Assembly: GCF_023703325.1 (NCBI RefSeq)
Contig: NZ_JAMQGM010000001.1
Location: 318,612 to 382,611 of the forward strand
Length of the DNA stretch: 64,000 nucleotides
Source of the DNA: Streptomyces meridianus
GTDB taxonomy: Bacteria > Actinomycetota > Actinomycetes > Streptomycetales > Streptomycetaceae
Direction: 5' to 3'
Below are positions 1 to 9,037 of the stretch, in pieces. Each line of letters opens with the position of its first letter. Position 1 is the first letter of the stretch. The notes beneath the pieces were generated by a model. It saw only the letters and a list, made by a program, of their open reading frames with translations, made no database searches and had not been told where the DNA came from. The translations under genes were made by a program, and so were the position numbers.

Positions 1-456
1 CTGCTCCAGCGCCTTCCGGTCGGCAGCGTTCAGCTCAGGGCCTGATTCACCCGGACCCTCGCGGTCGAACACCGCGGCCACCCGGGCCGGGGTCGTGAGT
101 TCGTACCGCTCGTCGCCCGCGCCACCGAAGAGAACGACCCCTCCGACAACGGACGCCACCAGCACGGCGGCGCCGACGGCGAGACCGATCGTCCGGCCCT
201 TCCCGCCACCGCCCTGAGGCGCCCGCGGCATCCCGTACGGCGGCCCGGCAGGTTGTCCCTGCGGCGGGTACGGGCCGTGCGGTGCGTAGGCGCCCGGTGA
301 CGCGTAGGGGTTCGGCTGGGGGAGGCCGTCGCCCGGTCGGGGCGGCCCGGCGGCTCCACCGGCAGGGTGGTGCGGCGGCCCGAACCCCGGCCCGCCGGCG
401 GCGGCGTACGGCCCCTGTCCCCCTCCCGGCGGTGGCGGCGGCTGGTTGTGGCTCAT
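1..456 (-). CDS. Partial Pro/Gly-rich single-pass membrane protein
   Basis: Only the first 152 residues lie in the window; the C-terminus runs off the left edge. The start ATG is at 456. Residues 1-85 are a disordered Pro/Gly/Tyr/Gln-rich cytoplasmic tail of the type common on Streptomyces membrane proteins. One hydrophobic helix at about residues 88-113 follows a GKGR positive patch, and the rest is predicted extracytoplasmic. No catalytic domain is visible in the part present. It is transcribed divergently from valS. I cannot assign a function. Confidence 0.8.
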   Translation of the reverse strand, partial: MSHNQPPPPPGGGQGPYAAAGGPGFGPPHHPAGGAAGPPRPGDGLPQPNPYASPGAYAPHGPYPPQGQPAGPPYGMPRAPQGGGGKGRTIGLAVGAAVLVASVVGGVVLFGGAGDERYELTTPARVAAVFDREGPGESGPELNAADRKALEQ

Positions 457-625
457 GAAGTCCCCTCGTCACGCGCTGCGTCGGGCACATCCTCCCGGAC
501 GTCATGTCTGTACATCGCCGTGGGGCGGCAACAGATTCGAAACGGTTACGCCCGCCCCGCCCCGCGCCGCCCGTCACGGGAAACCGGTTCGTGGCCGCTC
601 CGACCGCGCCCGTACACTGACCGTC
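457..625. promoter_or_regulatory. Divergent intergenic region with valS promoter
   Basis: The 169 bp between the divergent genes contain TACACT at 613-618, a plausible -10 box, seven bases before the valS GTG. The match to a -35 (TTCGTG at 588-593, 19-bp spacer) is weak. There is no Shine-Dalgarno sequence before valS, so the message is probably leaderless or nearly so. I see no T-box-like structure here. Confidence 0.45.
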
Positions 626-3286
626 GTGACCGACAACACCCAGCGCCCCGCCACCGGGGGCATCAGTGCGCCCGAGAATCTGCCGACCCAGTACGCCCCG
701 GCCGAGGTGGAAGGGCAGTTGTACGAGCGCTGGGTGGAGCGCGGCTACTTCGCCGCGGACGCCAAGAGCGACAAAGAGCCCTACACGATCGTCATCCCGC
801 CGCCCAACGTCACCGGCTCGCTCCACCTCGGCCACGCCTTCGAGCACACGCTGATCGACGCCCTCACCCGCCGCAAGCGCATGCAGGGTCACGAGACGCT
901 GTGGCAGCCCGGCATGGACCACGCGGGAATCGCCACCCAGAATGTCGTCGAGCGCGAGCTCGCCAAGGAGGGCAAGTCCCGCCACGACCTGGGCCGGGAG
1001 GCGTTCACCGAGCGCGTCTGGCAGTGGAAGGCCGAGTCCGGCGGACAGATCTCCGGCCAGATGCGGCGCCTCGGTGACGGTGTCGACTGGTCGCGCGAGC
1101 GCTTCACCATGGACGAGGGACTCTCCCGGGCCGTCCAGACGATCTTCAAGAAGCTCTACGAGGACGAGCTGATCTACCGCGCCGAGCGCATCATCAACTG
1201 GTGCCCGCGCTGCCTGACCGCCATCTCCGACATCGAGGTGGAGTACCAGGACGACGACGGCGAACTCGTCTCCATCCGTTACGGCGAGGGCGACAGCTCC
1301 ATCGTCGTCGCGACCACCCGCGCCGAGACGATGCTCGGTGACACAGCCGTCGCGGTCCACCCCGACGACGACCGCTACCGCCACCTGGTCGGTACCGAGA
1401 TCGAACTGCCGCTGACCGGTCGCCGGATCCCGGTCGTCGCGGACGAGCACGTCGATCCCGAGTTCGGCACCGGCGCCGTCAAGGTGACTCCCGCGCACGA
1501 CCCCAACGACTTCGAGATCGGCCGCCGGCACGGCCTGCCGAACCTCGCGGTCATGGACGAGCACGCCGTCATCACCGCGCACGGACCGTTCCAGGGCCTG
1601 GACAGGCTCGAGGCACGCAGCGCCATCGTCGGCGCCCTGCGCGCCGAGGGCCGGATCGTGGCGGAGAAGCGCCCCTACAGCCACTCCGTCGGTCACTGTT
1701 CGCGCTGCAAGACCACCATCGAACCGCGGCTGTCCATGCAGTGGTGGGTCAAGGTCGGCCCGCTCGCGAAGGCTGCCGGCGACGCGGTCCGCGACGGCAG
1801 CGTCACCATCCACCCCAAGGAGATGGAGTCCCGCTACTTCGGCTGGATGGACAACATGCACGACTGGTGCATCTCGCGCCAGCTGTGGTGGGGCCACCGC
1901 ATCCCGATCTGGTACGGCCCGGACGGCGAGGTCGTCTGCGTCGGTCCGGACGAGGAACCGCCGAGCGGCGAGGGCTGGCACCAGGACGGCGACGTCCTCG
2001 ACACCTGGTTCTCCTCGGGCCTGTGGCCCTTCTCCACGCTCGGCTGGCCCGAACGCACCGAGAGCCTCGAGAAGTTCTATCCGAACTCCGTCCTGGTCAC
2101 CGGCTACGACATCCTCTTCTTCTGGGTCGCCCGGATGATGATGTTCGGCCTGTACGCGATGGACGGCACTCCGCCGTTCCGCACCATCGCGCTGCACGGC
2201 ATGGTCCGCGACCAGTTCGGCAAGAAGATGTCGAAGTCCTTCGGCAACGCGGTCAACCCGCTGGACTGGATGGACACCTACGGCTCGGACGCCGTCCGGT
2301 TCACCCTGACCCGCGGCGCCAACCCCGGTGTCGACGTCCCGATCGGCGAGGACTGGGTCCAGGCCTCCCGCAACTTCGCCAACAAGATCTGGAACGCCAC
2401 CCGGTTCGCGATGATGAACGGCGCGACCGTGGAGGGCGAACTCCCGCCCGCGGCCGAGTTGTCGGCCGCCGACCGGTGGATCCTGTCCCGGCTGAACAGC
2501 GTCGTCGCCGAGGTCGACGCGTACTACGAGGACTACCAGTTCTCGAAGCTCAGTGAGACCCTGTTCCACTTCGCCTGGGACGAGATCTTCGACTGGTACG
2601 TCGAGCTGTCCAAGACCACCTTCGCCAAGGGCGGGCCCGCGGCCGACGCCTCGCGCCGGGTCCTCGGCGAGGTCCTGGACGTCACGCTGCGCCTGCTGCA
2701 TCCCGTCGTCCCGTTCGTCACCGAGACGCTGTGGACCACGCTCACCGGCCGTGAGTCCGTCGTCATCGCCGACTGGCCGGCCGCTGTGCTGGTTCCTGGT
2801 GCCGACGCACCGAACGGCTTCAGCGACCGGGCGGCCGAGCAGGAGATCGGGACCGTCCAGCAGGTCGTCACCGAGGTCCGCCGGTTCCGCGCCGACCAGG
2901 GCCTCCAGCCAGGGCAGAAGGTCCCGGCCCGGCTCGACCTGACCGACACCCCGCTCGCCGCGCACGAGGACGCCATCCGGCAGCTGCTGCGCCTTCAGCC
3001 GGAGGGCGACCGCTTTGCGGCCACCGCCACCCTGCCGATCGCCGGGGCCACGGTCGCCCTCGACCTCTCGGGCGTGATCGACGTCGAGGCCGAGCGCAAA
3101 CGGCTCGCCAAGGACCTCGCCGCGGCCGAGAAGGAGAAGGCCCAGACCACTGCGAAGCTCGGCAACGAGGCGTTCCTTGCCAAGGCGCCGGAGCCGGTGA
3201 AGGAGAAGATCCGCACCCGGCAGGCCACCGCCGAGGCCGACATCGAGCGCATCACGGCGCAGCTGGCAGCCCTGCCGCAGCGCTGA
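626..3286 (+). CDS. valS: Valyl-tRNA synthetase (ValS)
   Basis: Class Ia aminoacyl-tRNA synthetase that charges tRNA-Val in the cytoplasm. The product is 886 aa from the GTG at 626, a normal length. The HIGH-type signature is HLGH at residues 67-70 and KMSKS is at 534-538. Two Cys pairs (WCPRC and CSRC) fit the zinc-binding knuckles of the editing/CP region. The last 60 or so residues are a charged coiled coil rich in Ala, Lys and Glu, the C-terminal tRNA-binding arm typical of bacterial ValS. An upstream in-frame ATG would add 60 non-homologous residues. The -10 box just before 626 favours the GTG. Confidence 0.97.
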   Translation: MTDNTQRPATGGISAPENLPTQYAPAEVEGQLYERWVERGYFAADAKSDKEPYTIVIPPPNVTGSLHLGHAFEHTLIDALTRRKRMQGHETLWQPGMDHAGIATQNVVERELAKEGKSRHDLGREAFTERVWQWKAESGGQISGQMRRLGDGVDWSRERFTMDEGLSRAVQTIFKKLYEDELIYRAERIINWCPRCLTAISDIEVEYQDDDGELVSIRYGEGDSSIVVATTRAETMLGDTAVAVHPDDDRYRHLVGTEIELPLTGRRIPVVADEHVDPEFGTGAVKVTPAHDPNDFEIGRRHGLPNLAVMDEHAVITAHGPFQGLDRLEARSAIVGALRAEGRIVAEKRPYSHSVGHCSRCKTTIEPRLSMQWWVKVGPLAKAAGDAVRDGSVTIHPKEMESRYFGWMDNMHDWCISRQLWWGHRIPIWYGPDGEVVCVGPDEEPPSGEGWHQDGDVLDTWFSSGLWPFSTLGWPERTESLEKFYPNSVLVTGYDILFFWVARMMMFGLYAMDGTPPFRTIALHGMVRDQFGKKMSKSFGNAVNPLDWMDTYGSDAVRFTLTRGANPGVDVPIGEDWVQASRNFANKIWNATRFAMMNGATVEGELPPAAELSAADRWILSRLNSVVAEVDAYYEDYQFSKLSETLFHFAWDEIFDWYVELSKTTFAKGGPAADASRRVLGEVLDVTLRLLHPVVPFVTETLWTTLTGRESVVIADWPAAVLVPGADAPNGFSDRAAEQEIGTVQQVVTEVRRFRADQGLQPGQKVPARLDLTDTPLAAHEDAIRQLLRLQPEGDRFAATATLPIAGATVALDLSGVIDVEAERKRLAKDLAAAEKEKAQTTAKLGNEAFLAKAPEPVKEKIRTRQATAEADIERITAQLAALPQR

Positions 3287-3309
3287 CCCGCAGCGCACCG
3301 ACGTGATCG

Positions 3310-3345
3310 GGGCCCTGCCGTCCGTCTCATCGGGCGGCAGGGCCC
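3310..3345 (+). terminator. valS terminator hairpin
   Basis: A perfect 11-bp inverted repeat pairs 3310-3320 with 3335-3345 around a 14-nt loop, 23 bases after the valS stop. There is no T-run, as is common for terminators in very GC-rich genomes. Confidence 0.6.
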
Positions 3346-3418
3346 TCGTCGCGGACGGCCGCGGGGCGCTCGGGCGGTCCGTGCCGACCCCGACCGGCGC
3401 GCTCCGTAGACTGAAGGG

Positions 3419-4942
3419 GTGAGTGAGCGCCCCCAGCACGATGAACCCGACAATCCCGGTGGAACCGACCCCTTCGACGAGATCGTCGAGGCCGAGACCG
3501 AGCGCGATCCCGACCTGGCCGTGATCGAGGCGGGCAGCCGGACGCTGCGCGCCCAGGCCGGCCCGCCGCAGGGCGACGGGATCCCGGCCCGTCCGCAGGA
3601 CCCGGAGACCGACCGGGCGCTGCGCGAGGTCGAGGCGGAGCTGGCGGGGCGCTGGCCGGAGACCAAGCTCGACCCGTCACTGGTCCGCATCGAGGCGCTG
3701 ATGGACGTCCTCGGCGATCCGCAGCGCGCCTACCCGTCGATCCACATCACCGGCACCAACGGCAAGACCAGCACCGCGCGCATGATCGAGGCGCTGCTCA
3801 CCGCGTTCGAGCTGCGGGCCGGGCGGTACACCAGCCCGCATGTCCAGTCGGTGACCGAGCGCATCAGCATCGACGGCACGCCCGTCGCGGCCGAGCGGTT
3901 CATCGAGACGTATCAGGACCTCCGTCCGTACATCGACATGGTCGACGCCTCGCAGGAACACCGGCTGTCCTTCTTCGAGGTCCTCACCGGAATGGCGTAC
4001 GCGGCCTTCGCGGACGCCCCGGTGGACGTGGCGGTCGTCGAGGTCGGCATGGGCGGCACCTGGGACGCCACCAACGTGATCGACGGGCAAGTGGCCGTCA
4101 TCACCCCCATCGACGTGGACCACGCCGACCGGCTCGGCTCCACGCCCCGCGAGATCGCGACCGAGAAGGCCGGCGTCGTGAAGCAGGGGGCGACCGTGGT
4201 GCTGGCCCAGCAGCCGGTTGACGCCGCGCAGGTGCTGCTGAAGAGGGCCGTCGAAGTCGACGCGACCGTGGCCCGTGCGGGCATGGAGTTCGGTGTGCAG
4301 AGCCGTGAGCCGGCCGTCGGCGGCCAGCTGCTGACATTGCGCGGCCTGGGCGGTGAGTACCCGGACGTCTTTCTTCCGCTGCACGGCGCGCACATGGCGC
4401 ACAACGCGGCAGTGGCGCTGGCGGCCGTCGAGGCGTTCTTCGGTATCGGTACCGACCACGCGCGCACCCTGGAGCCCGAGACCGTGCGTGCCGCCTTCGC
4501 CTCGGTGGTGTCGCCGGGGCGTCTCGAGGTCGTCCGCAAGAGCCCGACCGTCGTCCTGGACGCCGCCCACAATCCCGCCGGCGCGCGGGCCGCGGCTGGG
4601 GCTGTCACCGAGGCGTTCGGCTTCAGCCGGCTGGTCGGTGTGGTGGGCACCAGCGGCGACAAGGACGTCCGAGGTCTCCTCGAGGCGTTCGAGCCGGTCT
4701 TCGCCGACCTGGTGGTGACCCGCAACTCCAGTCACCGCGGCATGGACGTGGACGAGTTGGCCGCGATCGCCGTCGAGGTCTTCGGCCAGGACCGGGTGCA
4801 GGTCGAACCGCGGCTCGACGACGCGCTCGAAGCGGCGATCACGCTCGCCGAGGAGGAGGACGAATACTCCGGCGCGGGCGTGCTCGTGACCGGTTCGGTG
4901 ATCACGGTCGGCGAGGCCCGGCTGCTGCTCGGGAGGTCGTGA
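3419..4942 (+). CDS. folC: Bifunctional folylpolyglutamate/dihydrofolate synthase (FolC)
   Basis: ATP-dependent Mur-ligase-family enzyme that adds glutamate to dihydropteroate or folates. The product is 507 aa from GTG 3419. The first 70 residues are an acidic, low-complexity extension before the catalytic part. The P-loop GTNGKT is at residues 112-117. The central TPIDVDHADRLG segment and the C-terminal LDAAHNPAGA motif are both typical of FolC. A TAGACT -10-like box at 3407-3412 ends six bases before the start, suggesting a leaderless message. The DUF4233 gene follows after one base, so the two are co-transcribed. Confidence 0.95.
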   Translation: MSERPQHDEPDNPGGTDPFDEIVEAETERDPDLAVIEAGSRTLRAQAGPPQGDGIPARPQDPETDRALREVEAELAGRWPETKLDPSLVRIEALMDVLGDPQRAYPSIHITGTNGKTSTARMIEALLTAFELRAGRYTSPHVQSVTERISIDGTPVAAERFIETYQDLRPYIDMVDASQEHRLSFFEVLTGMAYAAFADAPVDVAVVEVGMGGTWDATNVIDGQVAVITPIDVDHADRLGSTPREIATEKAGVVKQGATVVLAQQPVDAAQVLLKRAVEVDATVARAGMEFGVQSREPAVGGQLLTLRGLGGEYPDVFLPLHGAHMAHNAAVALAAVEAFFGIGTDHARTLEPETVRAAFASVVSPGRLEVVRKSPTVVLDAAHNPAGARAAAGAVTEAFGFSRLVGVVGTSGDKDVRGLLEAFEPVFADLVVTRNSSHRGMDVDELAAIAVEVFGQDRVQVEPRLDDALEAAITLAEEEDEYSGAGVLVTGSVITVGEARLLLGRS

Positions 4943-4943
4943 G

Positions 4944-5294
4944 ATGCGGACACTGTGTGCGAGCACCCTCATCGGTGAGTTCTTCGTCATCGGGTTCGCG
5001 GGGCTGGTCGCCATGCAGACGTCGGAGCTGTCCGCCGGCGTCGTGTGGACGGTGAGCGGCGTGGTGATGCTGCTGTGCCTGCTGCTGTGCGGCGTGCTGA
5101 GCCGGCCGGGCGCGGTGACGATCGGCTGGGTGCTCCAGGCGGGTCTGGTCGCGAGCGGCTTCATCGTGCCCACGATGTTCTTCCTCGGCGTGTGCTTCGG
5201 CGCCCTGTGGTGGGCGTCGGTCCACTTCGGCCGCAAGGTGGACGAGGCCAAGGCCCGGTTCGCCGAGCAGGCCGCCGAGGCTGACGCTGCGTGA
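4944..5294 (+). CDS. DUF4233 membrane protein
   Basis: Small protein of 116 aa with three to four hydrophobic segments (about residues 8-28, 33-52, 58-75 and 80-97) and a charged Ala/Glu-rich C-terminus. It fits the DUF4233 family, which sits beside folC in many actinobacteria. The start ATG lies one base after the folC stop and uses GGGAGG inside the folC 3' end as ribosome binding site, so translation is probably coupled to folC. Its biochemical role is unknown. Confidence 0.85.
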   Translation: MRTLCASTLIGEFFVIGFAGLVAMQTSELSAGVVWTVSGVVMLLCLLLCGVLSRPGAVTIGWVLQAGLVASGFIVPTMFFLGVCFGALWWASVHFGRKVDEAKARFAEQAAEADAA

Positions 5295-5321
5295 CGAGCG
5301 GCGGAGTCGTCCCTGTAGCCT
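5291..5321 (+). promoter_or_regulatory. Putative ndk promoter
   Basis: GTGACG (5291-5296) and TAGCCT (5316-5321) are separated by 19 bp and resemble a vegetative promoter. They would give a 5' leader of about 70 nt before ndk. Inferred from pattern only. Confidence 0.35.
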
Positions 5322-5399
5322 CTGACCACCGTCCGCGGACGAATTCCTCCGGGGAGCGATCAGGATGCCCCCGAGCCGTACCTCCAAGGAGTCAACCCA

Positions 5400-5813
5400 G
5401 TGAGCCAGCGCACCCTCGTCCTTCTCAAGCCCGATGCCGTCCGACGCGGCCTGATCGGTGAGGTCGTCGGCCGTGTCGAAAGGAAGGCGGGCTGGCGCAT
5501 CACCGCTCTGGAGTTGCGGACGCTGGACCGTGCGGTGCTGGAGCAGCACTATGCCGAACACGTGGGCAAGCCGTTCTACGAGCCGCTGGTCGAGTTCATG
5601 TCCTCCGGCCCGGTCGTCGCGATGGTCGTGGAGGGTGAGCGCGTCATCGAGGGTGTGCGCACGCTGGCCGGGCCGACTGACCCGATTGCAGCAACTCCCG
5701 GAAGTATTCGCGGAGATTTCGGCACCATTGTCCGCGAGAACCTCATTCACGCCTCGGACTCCGAGGAGTCCGCGGAGCGAGAGCTGAAGATTTTTTTCCC
5801 GGCCTTTGCCTGA
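5400..5813 (+). CDS. ndk: Nucleoside diphosphate kinase (Ndk)
   Basis: Transfers gamma-phosphate from ATP to nucleoside diphosphates through a phosphohistidine. The product is 137 aa, the usual length. The catalytic His is H117 in NLIHASDS, and GSIRGDFG precedes it as expected. The GTG start at 5400 has an AAGGAG site at 5386-5391. The C-terminus includes an unusually T-rich stretch (AAGATTTTTTT), odd in such a GC-rich gene. Confidence 0.97.
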   Translation: MSQRTLVLLKPDAVRRGLIGEVVGRVERKAGWRITALELRTLDRAVLEQHYAEHVGKPFYEPLVEFMSSGPVVAMVVEGERVIEGVRTLAGPTDPIAATPGSIRGDFGTIVRENLIHASDSEESAERELKIFFPAFA

Positions 5814-6088
5814 CAGCCCGTCATCTCAACGGGCGGTATGACCTGGGGTGATCGAAGAAATTCGGTCGCCCTCTGGCATATGTAGCCCGAATGGGGGAAC
5901 GTATTCCCCCGACACGACGTCACCATTACTGAGGCAGGGTCGTGTTCCACTGACAATGGCTGAGGAACCCTCGCGCCGCGCTCGCCTCCGAGCGGGTCTA
6001 CGATGATGCTTCCACGCCCACAGCGCTCACCCTGCCTACCTCAAGCAAAGCCATCACCGCTCCAGCTGGGAAGGCCAGACGTATCCTC
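5814..6088 (+). other. ndk-mreB intergenic region
   Basis: These 275 bp are less GC-rich than the flanks. A weak hairpin (GCCCGT at 5816-5821 with ACGGGC at 5829-5834) follows ndk. TACGAT at 5999-6004 is a possible -10 for mreB, but I see no convincing -35. No coding potential is evident. Confidence 0.4.
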
Positions 6089-7120
6089 ATGGGGAACAAC
6101 ATGTCGTTCATCGGCCGTGACATGGCTGTCGACCTCGGCACCGCCAACACGCTGGTGTACGTCAGGGGTCGCGGGATCGTCCTCAACGAGCCGTCCGTCG
6201 TCGCCATCAACACGAACACCGGTGGCATCCTCGCGGTCGGGGCCGAGGCCAAGAAGATGATCGGCCGCACCCCTGGCAACATCGTCGCGGTCCGCCCGCT
6301 GAAGGACGGCGTCATCGCCGACTTCGAGATCACCGAGCGGATGCTGCGCTACTTCATCCTGAAGATCCACAAGCGCCGCTACCTGGCCCGCCCCAGGGTC
6401 GTTGTCTGTGTGCCCTCCGGAATCACGGGAGTCGAGCGCCGCGCGGTCATCGAGGCGTCCACCCAGGCGGGCGCCCGGCAGGTCCACATCATCGAGGAGC
6501 CCATGGCCGCGGCCATCGGCTCCGGCCTTCCCGTGCACGAGGCCACCGGCAACATGGTGGTCGACATCGGCGGCGGTACCACCGAGGTCGCGGTCATCTC
6601 GCTCGGCGGCATCGTCACCGCCCAGTCGATCCGGGTCGCCGGCGACGAACTCGACAACGCGATCATCCAGCACATCAAGAAGGAGTACAGCCTCCTCCTC
6701 GGTGAGCGGACCGCCGAGAGCATCAAGATGACCATCGGCTCGGCGTTCGATCTCGGCGAGGAGGAGCACACCGAGATCCGTGGACGCGACCTGGTCAGCG
6801 GGCTGCCGAAGACCGTCGTCATCTCCGCCGCCGAGGTGCGCAAGGCCATCGAGGAACCGGTGAACGCGATCATCGACGCGGTCAAGACCACCCTCGACAA
6901 GTGCCCGCCCGAGCTCTCCGGCGACGTCATGGACCGGGGCATCGTGCTCACCGGCGGCGGCGCTCTGCTGCGCGGCCTCGACGAGCGACTGCGCAGCGAG
7001 ACCGGTATGCCGATCCACATCGCCGAGGACCCGCTCGACTCCGTCGCGCTCGGTTCCGGCAAGTGCGTCGAGGAGTTCGAAGCGCTCCAGCAGGTGCTGG
7101 ACGCCCAGCCCCGCAGATGA
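6089..7120 (+). CDS. mreB: Rod-shape/spore-wall actin homologue MreB
   Basis: Actin/Hsp70-fold ATPase that forms membrane-associated filaments. In Streptomyces it organises spore-wall synthesis rather than vegetative elongation. The product is 343 aa. The phosphate-1 loop DLGTANT, phosphate-2 DIGGGTTE and adenosine motif [10 protein letters not shown] are intact. A second in-frame ATG at 6101 (MSFIGRD) has GGGGAA just upstream and could be the true start. I kept 6089 because the longer form matches the length I recall for Streptomyces MreB. It heads the mreBCD-pbp2-rodA cluster, separated from mreC by 202 bp. Confidence 0.97.
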   Translation: MGNNMSFIGRDMAVDLGTANTLVYVRGRGIVLNEPSVVAINTNTGGILAVGAEAKKMIGRTPGNIVAVRPLKDGVIADFEITERMLRYFILKIHKRRYLARPRVVVCVPSGITGVERRAVIEASTQAGARQVHIIEEPMAAAIGSGLPVHEATGNMVVDIGGGTTEVAVISLGGIVTAQSIRVAGDELDNAIIQHIKKEYSLLLGERTAESIKMTIGSAFDLGEEEHTEIRGRDLVSGLPKTVVISAAEVRKAIEEPVNAIIDAVKTTLDKCPPELSGDVMDRGIVLTGGGALLRGLDERLRSETGMPIHIAEDPLDSVALGSGKCVEEFEALQQVLDAQPRR

Positions 7121-7164
7121 CAATCGGGTGAAATGCCCCCCGCACCGCGGTGGGGAGCCCTGCT

Positions 7165-7188
7165 GCACGGGTAGCTCTACGCCCGTGC
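7165..7188 (+). terminator. Hairpin between mreB and mreC
   Basis: GCACGGG (7165-7171) pairs with CCCGTGC (7182-7188) around a 10-nt loop, in the 202-bp gap after mreB. It may partly terminate or process the transcript, allowing mreB to be made in excess over mreCD. This is inference from structure only. Confidence 0.35.
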
Positions 7189-7322
7189 GGCGGGTCGTCC
7201 GCTCGTCGTGGACACATGTGTGCGGGGTCGGTTCGAACCCCGATGCCCGCGAGTAGAGCGACCCTGATGATCCGGTGCGGCCCCGGCCGTCCGGCCCGAC
7301 GAGGAAGGCACGGCCGCCGCAC

Positions 7323-8351
7323 GTGAGGGACACACGAGAGAGCCGGCTGCTCCTGGTGCTGCTGATCGCCATCGCGTTCGCATTGATCACGGTGGACATT
7401 CGCGGTGGTGAGGATTCACCCCTCGATGGCGCCAGACGGGCAGCGGCCTCTGTCTTCGGCCCGGTCGAGAACGGCGTGGCCACCGCCGTCGGCCCCGTGG
7501 GCAACGCCATCAGCGCGGTGCGCGAGTCCGGTGACCGCCACACCCGCGTCAGCCGGCTCGAACAGGAGAACGCAGCCCTGAAGACCAGGCTCGGCAGCGA
7601 CGCCCGCAACCGCAGCCGGGTGGCCGAGCTCGACAAGATGCTCAAGCTCGCCGGCCGTGGTCAGTACGGCATCAAGGGCGCCGAGGTCATCGCCATAGGA
7701 GCAGCCCAGGGCTTCTCCTGGACCGTCACCATCGACGCGGGCAGCAACGACGGTATCGCCCGCGACATGACCGTCGTCAACGGCGACGGTCTGGTCGGAC
7801 GGGTCACCACCGTCGGCCCGTCCACGTCGACGATCCTGCTCGCGAGCGACCCCGACTTCACCGTCGGCACCCGCATGGAGCACTCCGGGGAACTGGGCTT
7901 CGCCACCGGACAGGGCGACCGCCCGATGCGCGTCCAGCTCCTCAACGGCAAGGCCAGGGTGAAGAAGGGCGACCGGATGGTGACCTTCGGCTCCCGGGCC
8001 GACAAGCCGTTCGTCCCCGGCGTTCCCGTCGGTGAGATCGTCCGCGTCGACCGGTCGACGGGAGACCTCACCCGCACCGTGCACATCCGCCCCTTCGTCG
8101 GCTTCAGCAAGCTCGACATCGTCGGGGTCGTCGTCCAGCCACCGCGCAAGAACCCTCGCGACATGGTGCTGCCGCCCCCGGTGAAGGCCAAACCCACGCC
8201 GACCGTCACCGTCACGGCCTCCCCGTCGGCCCGGGGTGACGAGGAGGCCGCGGAGGGAGCCGAGGGCGGCGTGGACGCCCGGAACGAGGACGACGCCGGC
8301 GTCGCGGCGGAAGACGGTGCGGCCCCCACACCGAGCCCGAGCAGGAGCTGA
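7323..8351 (+). CDS. mreC: Cell-shape protein MreC
   Basis: Bitopic membrane protein that links MreB, MreD and the PBP2/RodA wall synthase. The product is 342 aa from GTG 7323, preceded by GAGGAAGG at 7301-7308. One transmembrane helix (about residues 8-28) is followed by a coiled coil rich in Glu/Asn/Leu (about 75-105) and the beta-rich MreC domain (about 115-275). The C-terminus is a Pro/Ala/Glu-rich tail with Thr/Ser-Pro sites, and from memory MreC and PBP2 phosphorylation has been reported in S. coelicolor. mreD begins two bases after the stop. Confidence 0.95.
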   Translation: MRDTRESRLLLVLLIAIAFALITVDIRGGEDSPLDGARRAAASVFGPVENGVATAVGPVGNAISAVRESGDRHTRVSRLEQENAALKTRLGSDARNRSRVAELDKMLKLAGRGQYGIKGAEVIAIGAAQGFSWTVTIDAGSNDGIARDMTVVNGDGLVGRVTTVGPSTSTILLASDPDFTVGTRMEHSGELGFATGQGDRPMRVQLLNGKARVKKGDRMVTFGSRADKPFVPGVPVGEIVRVDRSTGDLTRTVHIRPFVGFSKLDIVGVVVQPPRKNPRDMVLPPPVKAKPTPTVTVTASPSARGDEEAAEGAEGGVDARNEDDAGVAAEDGAAPTPSPSRS

Positions 8352-8353
8352 TC

Positions 8354-9037
8354 ATGCGAGTCAACCGGATCCTGCTGTCGACCGCCCTCGTGGCCGTCGC
8401 CCTCGTCGTGCAGGTGTGCATCCTCGCGCGGCTCCACCTGCCCGGCGCGGTCCCCGATCTGATGCTGCTCGTCATCATCGCGCTCGCTCTCGTCTGGGGC
8501 CACGTGGCCGGAGCCCTGGTCGGGTTCTGCGCGGGCCTGCTCACCGACCTGGCTCCGCCTGCCGACCACGCGATGGGCCGCTACGCGCTCGTCCTGTGCT
8601 TCATCGGGTACCTCGCCGGCCTCGCCAGGCCCGACAAGGGGCGGGTCCAGTCCGCCACCGTCCCGTTGCTGGTGGTCTGCGGCGCTGCCGCCGGATCCAC
8701 GTTCCTGTCGGTCGGCGTCGCCGCGCTCGTCGGTGAGACGCACGAAGGCCAGACCGGCCTCGGAAGCCTGGTGCTGACCGCTCTGATCTACGACCTGCTC
8801 CTCGCGCCCTTCACCGTGCCGCTGATCATGACCCTGGCCCGGCGCATCGACAACGACCCGCTGGCCGACAGCTCCGGCACCGGCACCGGCACGGAGCGCC
8901 CGACGGCAAGCCTGATGACGAGCGGCGGCATGCGCCTCAAGAAGGGCCGGATCGGCAGCGCACGCACGGGCCTGCTGACACGTCCTGCCAAGCCCAGGAT
9001 CCGCACGGCGCGCATCAAGGGGGTCAAACGGCTGTGA
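8354..9037 (+). CDS. mreD: Rod shape-determining membrane protein MreD
   Basis: Integral membrane protein of 227 aa with about five hydrophobic helices, starting with one at residues 8-28, and a basic C-terminal tail containing LKKGRIGS and RTARIKG. It partners MreC in the elongation/spore-wall complex. It starts two bases after mreC and its stop overlaps the pbp2 start by four bases, indicating translational coupling. Confidence 0.93.
   Translation: MRVNRILLSTALVAVALVVQVCILARLHLPGAVPDLMLLVIIALALVWGHVAGALVGFCAGLLTDLAPPADHAMGRYALVLCFIGYLAGLARPDKGRVQSATVPLLVVCGAAAGSTFLSVGVAALVGETHEGQTGLGSLVLTALIYDLLLAPFTVPLIMTLARRIDNDPLADSSGTGTGTERPTASLMTSGGMRLKKGRIGSARTGLLTRPAKPRIRTARIKGVKRL

Noticed and set aside
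47..3439. A 1130-codon open frame on the minus strand across valS
   Set aside because: It is antisense to a clear ValS with all class I motifs. Composition is Gly/Val/Arg-rich and lacks any domain; long antisense frames are normal at this GC content.
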